Part shown: in pieces, positions 1 to 6,349 of the stretch
How the letters are laid out: the number at the start of each line of letters is the position of its first letter
Numbering within the stretch: the stretch's first letter is position 1
Source: Legionellales bacterium
GTDB taxonomy: Bacteria; Pseudomonadota; Gammaproteobacteria; Legionellales; Legionellaceae
Length of the DNA: 6,349 bases
Assembly: GCA_020050955.1 (NCBI GenBank)
Contig: JAGVJT010000028.1
Span: 1-6,349 of the forward strand
Direction: 5' to 3'
Notes under the pieces: generated by a model
What the model was told of the DNA's origin: nothing
The model's input: only the letters and a program-made list of their open reading frames with translations
Database searches by the model: none
Translations under genes and position numbers: made by a program

Positions 1-82
1 AGACATGAGCATTCGGCGACTTCAGAAAAAAGCAGGCTGGGGAGACTCTACTCTTGATATGAGTCTAATGGCGGCATTTTAG
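1..82 (+). CDS. Possible C-terminal tail of an upstream gene (partial, weak)
   Basis: A frame enters from the left edge at base 2 and stays open for 26 codons until TAG at 80-82, with an ordinary-looking mix of residues (ending in SLMAAF). Such a short open run is expected by chance fairly often, and one of the other two plus-strand frames is open for 18 codons, so this is only a candidate. In its favour, a REP-like repeat starts about 20 bases after the stop, and in this window such repeats sit between genes. No family can be named from so few residues. It could equally be noncoding. Confidence 0.25.
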   Translation, partial: DMSIRRLQKKAGWGDSTLDMSLMAAF

Positions 83-100
83 TGAGCGCCACTTTGCAGA

Positions 101-127
101 AGATTCCTCGCTACGCTCGGAAAGACG
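101..127 (-). repeat. REP-like interspersed repeat remnant
   Basis: The sequence AGATTCCTCGCTACGCTCGG followed by AAAGACG closely matches, from memory, a widespread bacterial intergenic repeat read in the opposite direction as CGTCATTCCGAGCG...GAGGAATCT. One base differs from that remembered form (A for T at 123). TTCC at 104-107 can pair with GGAA at 119-122 around an 11-base loop, so only a weak hairpin remains. The larger inverted repeat at 4697-4783 has the same general organisation (GTCATTGCGAG...AGCGA...). Family membership rests on recollection and has not been checked against a database. Confidence 0.5.
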
Positions 128-257
128 TCACATTTTTAATGGGACAGCCGTGAATGTAAAAACCCCATGGATTGTCAATCACCTCAAGATGGTGCTAAAG
201 TCAGTGGCATATTGTTTTTAAAAGAAACCAATATGATCATTTTGATTAAATTATAAC

Positions 258-263
258 AAGGAG
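258..263 (+). promoter_or_regulatory. Ribosome binding site of the adaptor gene
   Basis: AAGGAG lies 8 bases before the ATG at 272, a near-ideal Shine-Dalgarno sequence and spacing, which fixes the start. It contrasts with the permease gene, which has none. The SD overlaps a compact self-complementary stretch (GGAG, one base, CTCC at 260-268). The loop is too small for a true hairpin, so I draw no regulatory conclusion from it. Confidence 0.8.
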
Positions 264-271
264 TCTCCTCG

Positions 272-1525
272 ATGAAAAAACCGATGACCAAGATGATCAT
301 TGGCTTATCCATTGTCTTTGGAGGCCTAATTGCATTTAATCTCATTAAACAAATATTCATGCACCATTTTTTTGCGCATTATAAGCCACCTGCAGTGAGC
401 GTTTCGAGCGTCACGGTTGAAGCTAAAAATTGGGAACCAAAAATTCATGTCGTTGGTAACTTTTCGGCCATCAATGGCGTTGAAGTTAATTCGCAAGCCT
501 CTGGTAATGTTGTCGCGATTCATTTTGAGTCAGGCCAATTTATTGAAGCCAATCAACCCCTTGTCGACATTGATGATAGTGTCGAGCAAGCAACATTAAA
601 ATTTAACCAGGCCGATCTCGCTTTACAATCAATCAATTATAAACGACAAGCAGACTTATTAAAACGCAATGCAACCGCCAACGCAAACGTCGATGAAGCT
701 CAAGCAAAACTCTTAGAAGCACAGGCAAATGTCGAAAAAACACAAGCACTGATTCAACAAAAACACATTCGCTCACCTTTTGCAGGACAACTTGGGTTGC
801 GCGATGTCAATTTAGGTGAATACATCACCCCTGGACAAACAACGATTGTCACGCTGCAATCACTTGACTCCTTATTCATGGAGTTTTATGTACCCGAACA
901 ATTACTCAATCATTTACATCTTGGACAAACGGTTACCGCTTCTTTAGAGCAACAGCCAAACTTACGTTTTGCCGGCAAAGTCACAGCCATCAACTCTAAA
1001 GTAGACACCCAAACGCATAACATTAAAATTCAAGCAACCTTCCCTAATTGTCCTGCCGATGACTTAAGCAACACGAAAAAAAGCCAGCTCATTGAGACAA
1101 AGTTACAATCAGACGGACAAACACTGGTATTATGTGATGCACAACGCAATGCAGCGCATCATGTTTCTAATTACGCTTTTATTCCAGGGATGTTTGCCTC
1201 CATCGATATCGAGCAACCTCCTATTCCTAATGTTTTAGTACTACCATCAACCGCCATTTCTTACAGCCTTTATGGTAATTCGGTGTTTGTCATTGAGAAA
1301 GAACCGAAAGAAGACGATGCGAAAGAAGAAGGCCTCATTGTTAAACGTGTTTTTGTCAGCACAGGTCAACAAGAAGGTAATCAAACGGTCATTACCAAAG
1401 GGCTCAAAGCAGGCCAACAGGTTGTTAGTACAGGTGAGCTTAAACTACAAAATGGAACACGTGTCGTGATTAACAATGCCATCAATTTGGCAAGTGTCAC
1501 TAACTTATCAACGTTGAAAGAATAA
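272..1525 (+). CDS. RND efflux periplasmic adaptor subunit (membrane fusion protein, HlyD/AcrA family)
   Basis: This is the adaptor that bridges an inner-membrane RND permease to an outer-membrane channel of the TolC type. The 417 residues show the family order. A short cytoplasmic start is followed by one membrane anchor (about 8-27) with no lipobox cysteine, so it is anchored by the helix rather than by lipid. The first lipoyl half is at 69-101, the alpha-helical hairpin at about 103-163, and the second lipoyl half begins with the hallmark RSPFAG (167-172). A beta-barrel (about 200-315) includes the IPGMF motif (304-308), and a membrane-proximal domain spans about 318-401. Oddities: residues 260-302 between ATFPN and FIPGMF are far longer than in AcrA-like proteins, and this insert holds the only two cysteines (260 and 288). 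A second charged loop, rich in Glu, Asp and Lys, is at 342-353. The permease gene follows 101 bases downstream, so they are probably one operon. Substrates cannot be told from sequence; drug efflux is likely. Confidence 0.93.
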   Translation: MKKPMTKMIIGLSIVFGGLIAFNLIKQIFMHHFFAHYKPPAVSVSSVTVEAKNWEPKIHVVGNFSAINGVEVNSQASGNVVAIHFESGQFIEANQPLVDIDDSVEQATLKFNQADLALQSINYKRQADLLKRNATANANVDEAQAKLLEAQANVEKTQALIQQKHIRSPFAGQLGLRDVNLGEYITPGQTTIVTLQSLDSLFMEFYVPEQLLNHLHLGQTVTASLEQQPNLRFAGKVTAINSKVDTQTHNIKIQATFPNCPADDLSNTKKSQLIETKLQSDGQTLVLCDAQRNAAHHVSNYAFIPGMFASIDIEQPPIPNVLVLPSTAISYSLYGNSVFVIEKEPKEDDAKEEGLIVKRVFVSTGQQEGNQTVITKGLKAGQQVVSTGELKLQNGTRVVINNAINLASVTNLSTLKE

Positions 1526-1565
1526 TCGCGCGGCTAGGATACGTTGAGAATTCATGTTCACACTT

Positions 1566-1598
1566 ACGTCCCGCGGCTTGTCCGCGAGATCCATGGAT
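1566..1598 (+). repeat. GC-rich palindromic (REP-like) element between adaptor and permease genes
   Basis: CGCGG at 1572-1576 pairs with CCGCG at 1582-1586 around a 5-base loop. Beyond one mismatch (C1571/A1587), bases 1569-1570 and 1588-1589 extend the stem. The surrounding ACGTCCCGCGG...GAGATCCATGGAT resembles, from memory, an intergenic repeat found in several gammaproteobacterial and rickettsial genomes. The GC-rich stem stands out against AT-rich surroundings. There is no run of T after it, so it is not an intrinsic terminator. In the operon transcript it could act as a stability or processing element, as REP sequences do in other operons; that role is inference. Confidence 0.55.
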
Positions 1599-1626
1599 AG
1601 ACTTTAACTTATTAGTGTAAAAAACC

Positions 1627-4600
1627 ATGAAATTTACAGATCTCTATATTAAAAGACCCGTTTTAGCCAGTGTAATTAGCTTGCTCATTTTACTATTTGG
1701 GCTAAATGCTCTGATAAAAATGCCCATTAGGCAATACCCACGGATGGACAACACAGTCATTACGGTCACCACAAGCTATCCAGGTGCGGATGCTAATTTA
1801 ATTGCAGGTTTTATTACCACGCCATTAGAAAGCGCTGTTGCGAGTGCTGAAGGCGTGGATTACATGACATCCTCAAGTACACAAGGTGTAAGTACGATTA
1901 CATTAACGATTAAACTCGGCTTTGATCCGCAAGTGGCCTTTACCGATGTCATGAGTAAAGTACAGCAAACCATCAATCAACTTCCACCCGAATCACAACA
2001 ACCTGTTATTGTGAAAAGCTCCGATACCTCGACGGATTTACTTTACATAAGTCTTGATAGCAAAAACATGACGCCACAACAAATCACCGATTACGCGACA
2101 CGTGTCGTCAAACCACAATTAGAAACCGTGGACGGTGTTGCGCAGGCTGAAATTTTAGGTGGTCAACAATACTCCATGCGTATCTTCATGGATCCTGCCA
2201 AAATGGCTGCGATGCATGTGACACCTGCTGACATTACGGCGGTTCTTGCTAATAACAATTTTCTAACCGCTGCAGGTAAAACCAAAGGCGAATATGTTGC
2301 CATCGGCATTCGTGCAAACACCGACTTAAACGATGCGGAGACATTTAGTCGCCTAATTGTTCGTAGCGATGATCATGCACTCATTCGATTGCGTGACATT
2401 GGGCGTGTTGAGTTAGGTTCTCAAAACTATGATACCTCCGTGACATTCGATGGAAAAAAAGCCGTATTCATTGGGATAAAACCTACGCCTATCGCAAACC
2501 CCTTAACGGTCATCACGCATGTTCGCGCAGCATTTAAAACACTTTTACCGCAGTTCCCTCCTTCACTAAAAGGTACTGTTGTTTATGATGCGACTGATTT
2601 TATTCGAGCGTCCATTCGTGAAGTTATCCATACTATTGTAGAAGCCGCCATCATTGTTATTATCGTTATTTTTCTTTTTCTTGGCTCACTACGTTCTGTT
2701 TTAATCCCTGTTGTTACCATCCCTCTATCATTGATTGGGGTGTGCACTCTCATGATGTTTCTAGGCTACTCCATCAATTTGCTCACATTGCTTGCGTTTG
2801 TATTAGCCATTGGTCTTGTGGTCGATGATGCCATTGTGGTGGTTGAAAACGTTCATCGTCACATCGAAGAAGGCCAATCACCCTTTAACGCAGCCTTACT
2901 TGGCGCAAGAGAAATTGCAACACCTGTGATTGCCATGACCATCACATTAGCCGCAGTTTATGCCCCCATTGGATTTATGAATGGCTTAACCGGCGCACTT
3001 TTCAAAGAATTTGCCTTTACACTAGCATGTGCCGTACTTATTTCAGGTGTCATCGCACTGACACTTTCACCGATGATGTGCTCGAAAGTGCTCTCAGCCG
3101 ATCACCAACGAAGTCGATTAACATCGTTTGTTGACAATCTTTTTGATGGCTTAAAAACACGTTATAAAGCAGCCTTGCATAATTTGCTTAATACACGTGC
3201 AATTATGCTTGTTTTTGCAGCTGTTGTTTTATGCATGCTACCCTACCTTTACTCCACGACAGCGAAAGAAACAGCACCTGAAGAAGATCAAGGATTCTTT
3301 TTTGTGGTAGGCTCTGTGCCGCAATACGCAACCCTTGATTACGTTGAAGCATTCACAAAACCATTTGATGCCATTTATAAATCGTTTCCTCAAACGGATC
3401 ATTATTTTACGATTAACGGTAATCCGCCAATGTCTGGTGTTGTACTTAAACCATGGGGTAAACGACCTAATCAGTTTGGCATGAAACAATCACTTCAAAC
3501 ACAATTAGACAGCATTGCCGGGCTTAAAGCATTTGCTGTCATCCCTCCCCCACTACCAGGCGGCGGTGGCGGCACACCGATTCAATTTGTCATTAAAACA
3601 ACCAATGATTTCCAAAGTTTATTCACCGTTTCCAATCAGTTGATTGAAAAAGCAAACAAGAGTGGTTTATTCATCTATTTAGATAACAGTTTAAAATTTA
3701 ATCAACCTGAAATTGAACTGCAAATTAATCGCTCAAAAGCGGCTGATCTTGGCTTGGATATGCGAGCCATCGGAAGTAGCTTAAGTGCGGCATTATCAGG
3801 TGGTTATGTAAACTTTTTTAATTTAAGTGGTCGAAGCTATCAAGTGATTCCACAATTATCGCGCCCGTATCGCTTAACACCAGACCAATTGGGACAAATT
3901 TATGTTCGTGCGATTGATGGAAAAATGGTCCCTCTTTCGACCGTCGCAACGCCAGTAGAACGTACACAACCAAACGCGGTATCTCATTTCCAACAATTAA
4001 ATTCAAGCACCATTCAAGGCGTAATGATGCCAGGTGTCACACTTGGGCAAGCACTTGCATTTCTTGAAAAAGCAGCCGATGAAACGCTTGCGAAAGGATT
4101 TTCCTATGATTATGCCGGACAATCTCGACAATTCATCCAAGAAGGCTCCGCACTTATTGTCGCTTTCTTCATTTCCGTTCTCATTATTTTCTTAGTCTTA
4201 GCAGCTCAGTACGAGAGCTATCGAGACCCTTTAATTATTTTAATCAGTGTGCCCATGTCAATTTGTGGCGCATTGATTCCGCTTAATCTAGGTGCAGCAA
4301 GCATTAATATCTACACGCAAGTCGGCCTCATTACATTGATTGGTCTCATCAGTAAACACGGTATTTTAATTGTTGATTTTGCCAATCAATTACAACGAGA
4401 AAAGAAGCTAGACCGTCGTGCTGCAGTTGAAGAAGCAGCATCTATACGACTTCGCCCTATTTTAATGACAACAGCAGCGATGGTGTTTGGTGTTTTACCA
4501 TTGCTTATTGCTTCTGGCGCAGGTGCAGTGAGCCGTTTTGACATAGGCCTTGTGATTGCATCAGGCTTATTATTTGGAACCTGCTTTACCTTGTTTGTCG

Positions 4601-4674
4601 TACCAACAATGTACACTTACCTTGCATCTGATCATCGACATAGCCTGGAAGAGGAAAAGGTAATTGCGTCGTAA
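1627..4674 (+). CDS. Multidrug efflux RND transporter permease subunit (HAE-1 family)
   Basis: This is an inner-membrane proton-drug antiporter that works as a trimer with the adaptor encoded just upstream and a TolC-type channel. The 1015 residues are a complete HAE-1 protein. TM1 is at about 11-30, followed by the first large periplasmic porter loop (about 31-331), TM2-TM6 (about 332-485), TM7 (about 524-543), the second large loop (about 544-839), and TM8-TM12 (about 840-998). The proton-relay residues are present: adjacent aspartates D400-D401 in the TM4 motif GLVVDDAIVVVEN, and K910 in TM10 (GLISKHGILIVDF), matching D407/D408 and K940 of AcrB. The loop GVVLKPWGKR (604-613) and a five-glycine run (645-649) follow the family pattern. 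The start at 1627 gives the standard MKFTDLYIKRP N-terminus; the next Met (residue 32) would remove TM1. No Shine-Dalgarno sequence is visible, only an A-rich stretch before the ATG. Length is slightly below AcrB (1049), with no sign of truncation. Specificity cannot be assigned. Confidence 0.95.
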   Translation: MKFTDLYIKRPVLASVISLLILLFGLNALIKMPIRQYPRMDNTVITVTTSYPGADANLIAGFITTPLESAVASAEGVDYMTSSSTQGVSTITLTIKLGFDPQVAFTDVMSKVQQTINQLPPESQQPVIVKSSDTSTDLLYISLDSKNMTPQQITDYATRVVKPQLETVDGVAQAEILGGQQYSMRIFMDPAKMAAMHVTPADITAVLANNNFLTAAGKTKGEYVAIGIRANTDLNDAETFSRLIVRSDDHALIRLRDIGRVELGSQNYDTSVTFDGKKAVFIGIKPTPIANPLTVITHVRAAFKTLLPQFPPSLKGTVVYDATDFIRASIREVIHTIVEAAIIVIIVIFLFLGSLRSVLIPVVTIPLSLIGVCTLMMFLGYSINLLTLLAFVLAIGLVVDDAIVVVENVHRHIEEGQSPFNAALLGAREIATPVIAMTITLAAVYAPIGFMNGLTGALFKEFAFTLACAVLISGVIALTLSPMMCSKVLSADHQRSRLTSFVDNLFDGLKTRYKAALHNLLNTRAIMLVFAAVVLCMLPYLYSTTAKETAPEEDQGFFFVVGSVPQYATLDYVEAFTKPFDAIYKSFPQTDHYFTINGNPPMSGVVLKPWGKRPNQFGMKQSLQTQLDSIAGLKAFAVIPPPLPGGGGGTPIQFVIKTTNDFQSLFTVSNQLIEKANKSGLFIYLDNSLKFNQPEIELQINRSKAADLGLDMRAIGSSLSAALSGGYVNFFNLSGRSYQVIPQLSRPYRLTPDQLGQIYVRAIDGKMVPLSTVATPVERTQPNAVSHFQQLNSSTIQGVMMPGVTLGQALAFLEKAADETLAKGFSYDYAGQSRQFIQEGSALIVAFFISVLIIFLVLAAQYESYRDPLIILISVPMSICGALIPLNLGAASINIYTQVGLITLIGLISKHGILIVDFANQLQREKKLDRRAAVEEAASIRLRPILMTTAAMVFGVLPLLIASGAGAVSRFDIGLVIASGLLFGTCFTLFVVPTMYTYLASDHRHSLEEEKVIAS

Positions 4675-4696
4675 ATAACGTCAATAAATATGTGTC

Positions 4697-4783
4697 GTCA
4701 ATTGCGAGAAGCATAGCGACCAAGCACCAAAGAAATTAAGAATGACGCCTAAGTTGCTTCGTCGCTACATTTCTCGCAATGAC
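4697..4783. repeat. Imperfect long inverted repeat between convergent genes
   Basis: The left arm (4697-4728, beginning GTCAATTGCGAGAAGC) and the reverse complement of the right arm (4752-4783, GTCATTGCGAGAAATG...) agree over about 30 bases with a few single-base changes and gaps. A spacer of about 23 bases separates them. The element lies 22 bases after the permease stop and 43 bases before the stop of the opposing gene. Its GTCATTGCGAG...AGCGAC...AAGCAA layout is, from memory, that of a widespread REP/MITE-like intergenic repeat. Transcribed from either side it would form a long imperfect hairpin, which might help end or protect both transcripts. There is no T-tract, so it is not a classical intrinsic terminator. 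No transposase is encoded. Confidence 0.7.
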
Positions 4784-4826
4784 AGTATCTTTAAGTTACT
4801 CCAAAAATAACACTCATTTCAGCTCT

Positions 4827-6349
4827 CTACTCCGGTGCATTGCCTTGCTGTGGAATATCTTGACCAAGCATTTCAAGTGTGTTTTCAAACGCAGATATAG
4901 CTTTGCTTAGATCACTTTCTAAGTTAGGTTTCTTAAAAAAATGATCACGGCCAAACATTTCACGCGCACCCGGTGTATATGTGGACTCCATCGTGTGTTT
5001 AAAACCACCGGCCCAGGTAATAACCTTATCGAGAACATTAAAAAAAGCACGGAACGCTTCAGAGACATGCTCCAATAATGTTAAGTCCCGTATAAACGCA
5101 TGGCTTAACCCTTCGCGATGTTCATCCAATGATTCTCTGCAGCGTATTTTATACTCATCTAAATTAATCTCGCCAGTCAAAAAATGAGTGCTGTGTGTTT
5201 GCAGTAAGCGCGTCAATCCACCTACATCAACATCCGGGTATTTCGACTGTAAAATAGTAAAATGATTTATGAATTGATCAATCACATTCGTAATACGAAT
5301 CTTAGCAGCCCAACTCAATGGTGGTACTGTAGTATGGCGATCTGCTTCATCTGCATCGGTATCTTCTTCTTGATCATAAACAGAAGCCTCTTCATGACCA
5401 TCTTCTTCTTGCTCATGAACATAATCTTCTTCACGATCATCTTCTTCTTGCTCATGAACATAATTTTCTTCATGGTCATCTTCTTCTGGATCATGAACAT
5501 AGTCTTCTTCATGGTCATCTTCTTGATTATAAACACCATCTATTCTTGCATGTTGATTTAATCGCAATACATTACGTACCCATAATGGCTCTTCTTCGTC
5601 TTGTATGATGCGAAAACGTGCTTGAGATGTTAATTTAGTCATGGCCAATTCGATAAGTGCATGATTTTGTGACCATAATCGCTTAATGACAAGCCATTGA
5701 GCCCTATCAAGAGATTCAACTTGATTTAAAATAATCCGCACACCTGCTTCAGTGAATGTTTTCTCAATCAACATAATGCGCATCGCATCATCACAATGCA
5801 CTTGTTGATTAATACGAAGCACGGCATCATGATCAGCCTGTGGAATTAAACGTTCTAATACAACCCTCGATGGAATAAAACGCATCGTAGGAATCGCTAA
5901 AATACCAGAAACCATGGCAGCATTGATTTCTGTCGCAGGTGTTGTTAGATCATCAATAAGCCTTGCCATCGCCACGGGTGTGAGCTGCTCACTCACCGTT
6001 GCCACTGATAAAATAATAGCAACTCGGTCATTGCTAGACAACCGCCAGCACTGATCAAGCTCTTGCATCAATGCGAACACATCGATATGTTGGCTTTTAT
6101 TCACCGCATTTTGACGAATAGCAACATGATTAGGTGCTTGACGTAAAATGCTTTGCCATATTGGCATATCAACATGCGTCACAGCATTGACAATGGCTTG
6201 AACACTTGTACTTTGTTGTACATGCGACGCCAAACGCTGCACAGTATCCGCGTGCAGCGGTCTTTTTGCCAGTACGGCAGGGACATATTGTTCTTCATCA
6301 GAAATAACTAATCCTGTTAACGCCGTCATCAACGCATCCTGTCCACTTG
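4827..6349 (-). CDS. Unrecognised helical-repeat protein with acidic tandem-repeat hinge (probably 5'-partial)
   Basis: I do not recognise this protein. Numbered from a TTG codon at 6332 it has 501 residues in three parts. Residues 1-245 are rich in helix-forming residues and contain about eight loosely similar units of about 25 residues, each two short helices (for example 69-93, 102-127, 168-193), suggesting an alpha-solenoid. Residues 266-332 are an extremely acidic tandem repeat. Residues 340-490 form a mostly helical C-terminal domain with the segments RCRESLDEHREGL (397-409) and DHFFKKPNLESDL (463-475). That domain resembles, to my eye, the ends of many large Legionella-type proteins. 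There is no signal peptide or clear membrane helix. Start: the frame stays open upstream (S-G-Q-D-A-L) to the window edge, and the first helical unit seems already under way, so the gene probably begins outside. Alternatively ATG at 6329 has AGGA 7 bases upstream. It converges on the efflux operon and is unlikely to belong to it. A secreted effector or a cytosolic scaffold are possible roles; neither is shown. Confidence 0.75.
   Translation of the reverse strand, partial: SGQDALMTALTGLVISDEEQYVPAVLAKRPLHADTVQRLASHVQQSTSVQAIVNAVTHVDMPIWQSILRQAPNHVAIRQNAVNKSQHIDVFALMQELDQCWRLSSNDRVAIILSVATVSEQLTPVAMARLIDDLTTPATEINAAMVSGILAIPTMRFIPSRVVLERLIPQADHDAVLRINQQVHCDDAMRIMLIEKTFTEAGVRIILNQVESLDRAQWLVIKRLWSQNHALIELAMTKLTSQARFRIIQDEEEPLWVRNVLRLNQHARIDGVYNQEDDHEEDYVHDPEEDDHEENYVHEQEEDDREEDYVHEQEEDGHEEASVYDQEEDTDADEADRHTTVPPLSWAAKIRITNVIDQFINHFTILQSKYPDVDVGGLTRLLQTHSTHFLTGEINLDEYKIRCRESLDEHREGLSHAFIRDLTLLEHVSEAFRAFFNVLDKVITWAGGFKHTMESTYTPGAREMFGRDHFFKKPNLESDLSKAISAFENTLEMLGQDIPQQGNAPE
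5337..5537 (-). repeat. In-frame tandem repeat, 39-base units, coding an acidic 13-residue motif
   Basis: Matching points fall exactly 39 bases apart at 5374, 5413, 5452 and 5491 on the plus strand, and a further copy 36 bases on (5527) has lost one codon. Read on the minus strand the units encode YVHDPEEDDHEEN, YVHEQEEDDREED and YVHEQEEDGHEEA, flanked by degenerate copies starting GVYNQEDD and SVYDQEED. That makes about five copies in all, residues 266-332 of the unknown protein. Because 39 is a multiple of three, gain or loss of copies would keep the frame. The chains of Asp and Glu with one or two His per unit suggest a flexible, strongly negative linker that might bind metal ions or a basic partner; this is inference. 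Confidence 0.9.

Larger units (their letters stand above)
83..271. other. Leader and upstream intergenic region of the efflux operon
   Basis: This stretch has no convincing gene. It contains the repeat remnant at 101-127 and then the AT-rich leader of the adaptor gene. A weak sigma-70-like pair can be drawn: TTGTCA at 172-177 and TAAAGT at 196-201, 18 bases apart, the second matching the consensus at only four of six positions. TATGAT at 232-237 is a better -10 box but has no -35 box at proper spacing. The promoter is therefore unresolved. I see no clear operator palindrome and no neighbouring regulator gene. A 23-codon GTG frame at 150-221 has no ribosome binding site and is not credible. 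Confidence 0.5.

Noticed and set aside
150..221. A short GTG-started frame of 23 codons upstream of the adaptor that could be a leader peptide.
   Set aside because: It has no Shine-Dalgarno sequence and no attenuator-like hairpin after it, and its length is expected by chance.
1572..1586. The GC-rich hairpin between the pump genes as an intrinsic terminator.
   Set aside because: It is not followed by a run of T; the sequence after it is GAGATCCATGG. The next gene is its functional partner on the same strand.
3238..3489. An 83-codon minus-strand frame inside the permease gene.
   Set aside because: It is fully antisense to a well-conserved RND coding region, with no start signal and no recognisable product.
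5337..5537. Regular 39-base periodicity suggesting a CRISPR-like array.
   Set aside because: The units abut with no unique spacers and are read through in frame as protein, so this is a coding tandem repeat.
5315..5539. A 74-codon minus-strand frame of Lys/Met-rich repeats.
   Set aside because: It is an out-of-frame shadow of the same 39-base tandem repeat, which stays open in several frames because its length is a multiple of three.
5262..5561. A 99-codon plus-strand frame rich in Phe, Ile, Leu and Met that looks like a membrane peptide.
   Set aside because: It is the antisense reading of the acidic repeat. GAA/GAT-rich coding becomes TTC/ATC-rich on the other strand, giving false hydrophobicity. 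It has no ribosome binding site and the long minus-strand frame explains the region.

Overview
The window looks like a piece of an AT-leaning gammaproteobacterial chromosome. It holds a two-gene RND efflux operon on the plus strand, facing a large unrecognised gene on the minus strand. I suspect the Legionellales (Legionella/Coxiella/Berkiella-like intracellular lineages). Three things point that way: the overall look of the pump proteins, the kinds of palindromic intergenic repeats, and the C-terminal region of the unknown protein, which resembles the ends of many large Legionella-type proteins. This placement is inference; there is no rRNA or tRNA to fix it.

Layout: Bases 1-271 hold at most the last 26 codons of an upstream gene (stop at 80-82), then a REP-like repeat remnant (101-127) and the leader of the pump operon. 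Bases 272-1525 encode a 417-residue periplasmic adaptor (membrane fusion protein) with a strong ribosome binding site. It carries an unusual insert of about 35 residues that holds the protein's only two cysteines. A 101-base gap follows, with a second, GC-rich palindromic repeat. Bases 1627-4674 encode a complete 1015-residue HAE-1 type RND permease with all the expected proton-relay residues but no recognisable Shine-Dalgarno sequence. Bases 4675-4826 separate the convergent genes and are largely filled by an imperfect inverted repeat of about 87 bases. Bases 4827-6349 carry the minus-strand unknown gene, whose reading frame is still open at the right edge, so its start is probably outside the window.

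How the parts work together: the adaptor and permease should form a proton-driven tripartite pump with an outer-membrane channel of the TolC type. No channel gene and no regulator is present here, so both must be encoded elsewhere. The minus-strand protein has no evident link to the pump. It has a helical-repeat N-terminal half, an extremely acidic tandem-repeat hinge (39-base, 13-residue units), and a helical C-terminal domain.

The most interesting points are the unknown repeat protein, the cysteine-bearing insert in the adaptor, and the fact that every intergenic gap carries a palindromic repeat element. I see no CRISPR array, insertion sequence, RNA gene or convincing intrinsic terminator.
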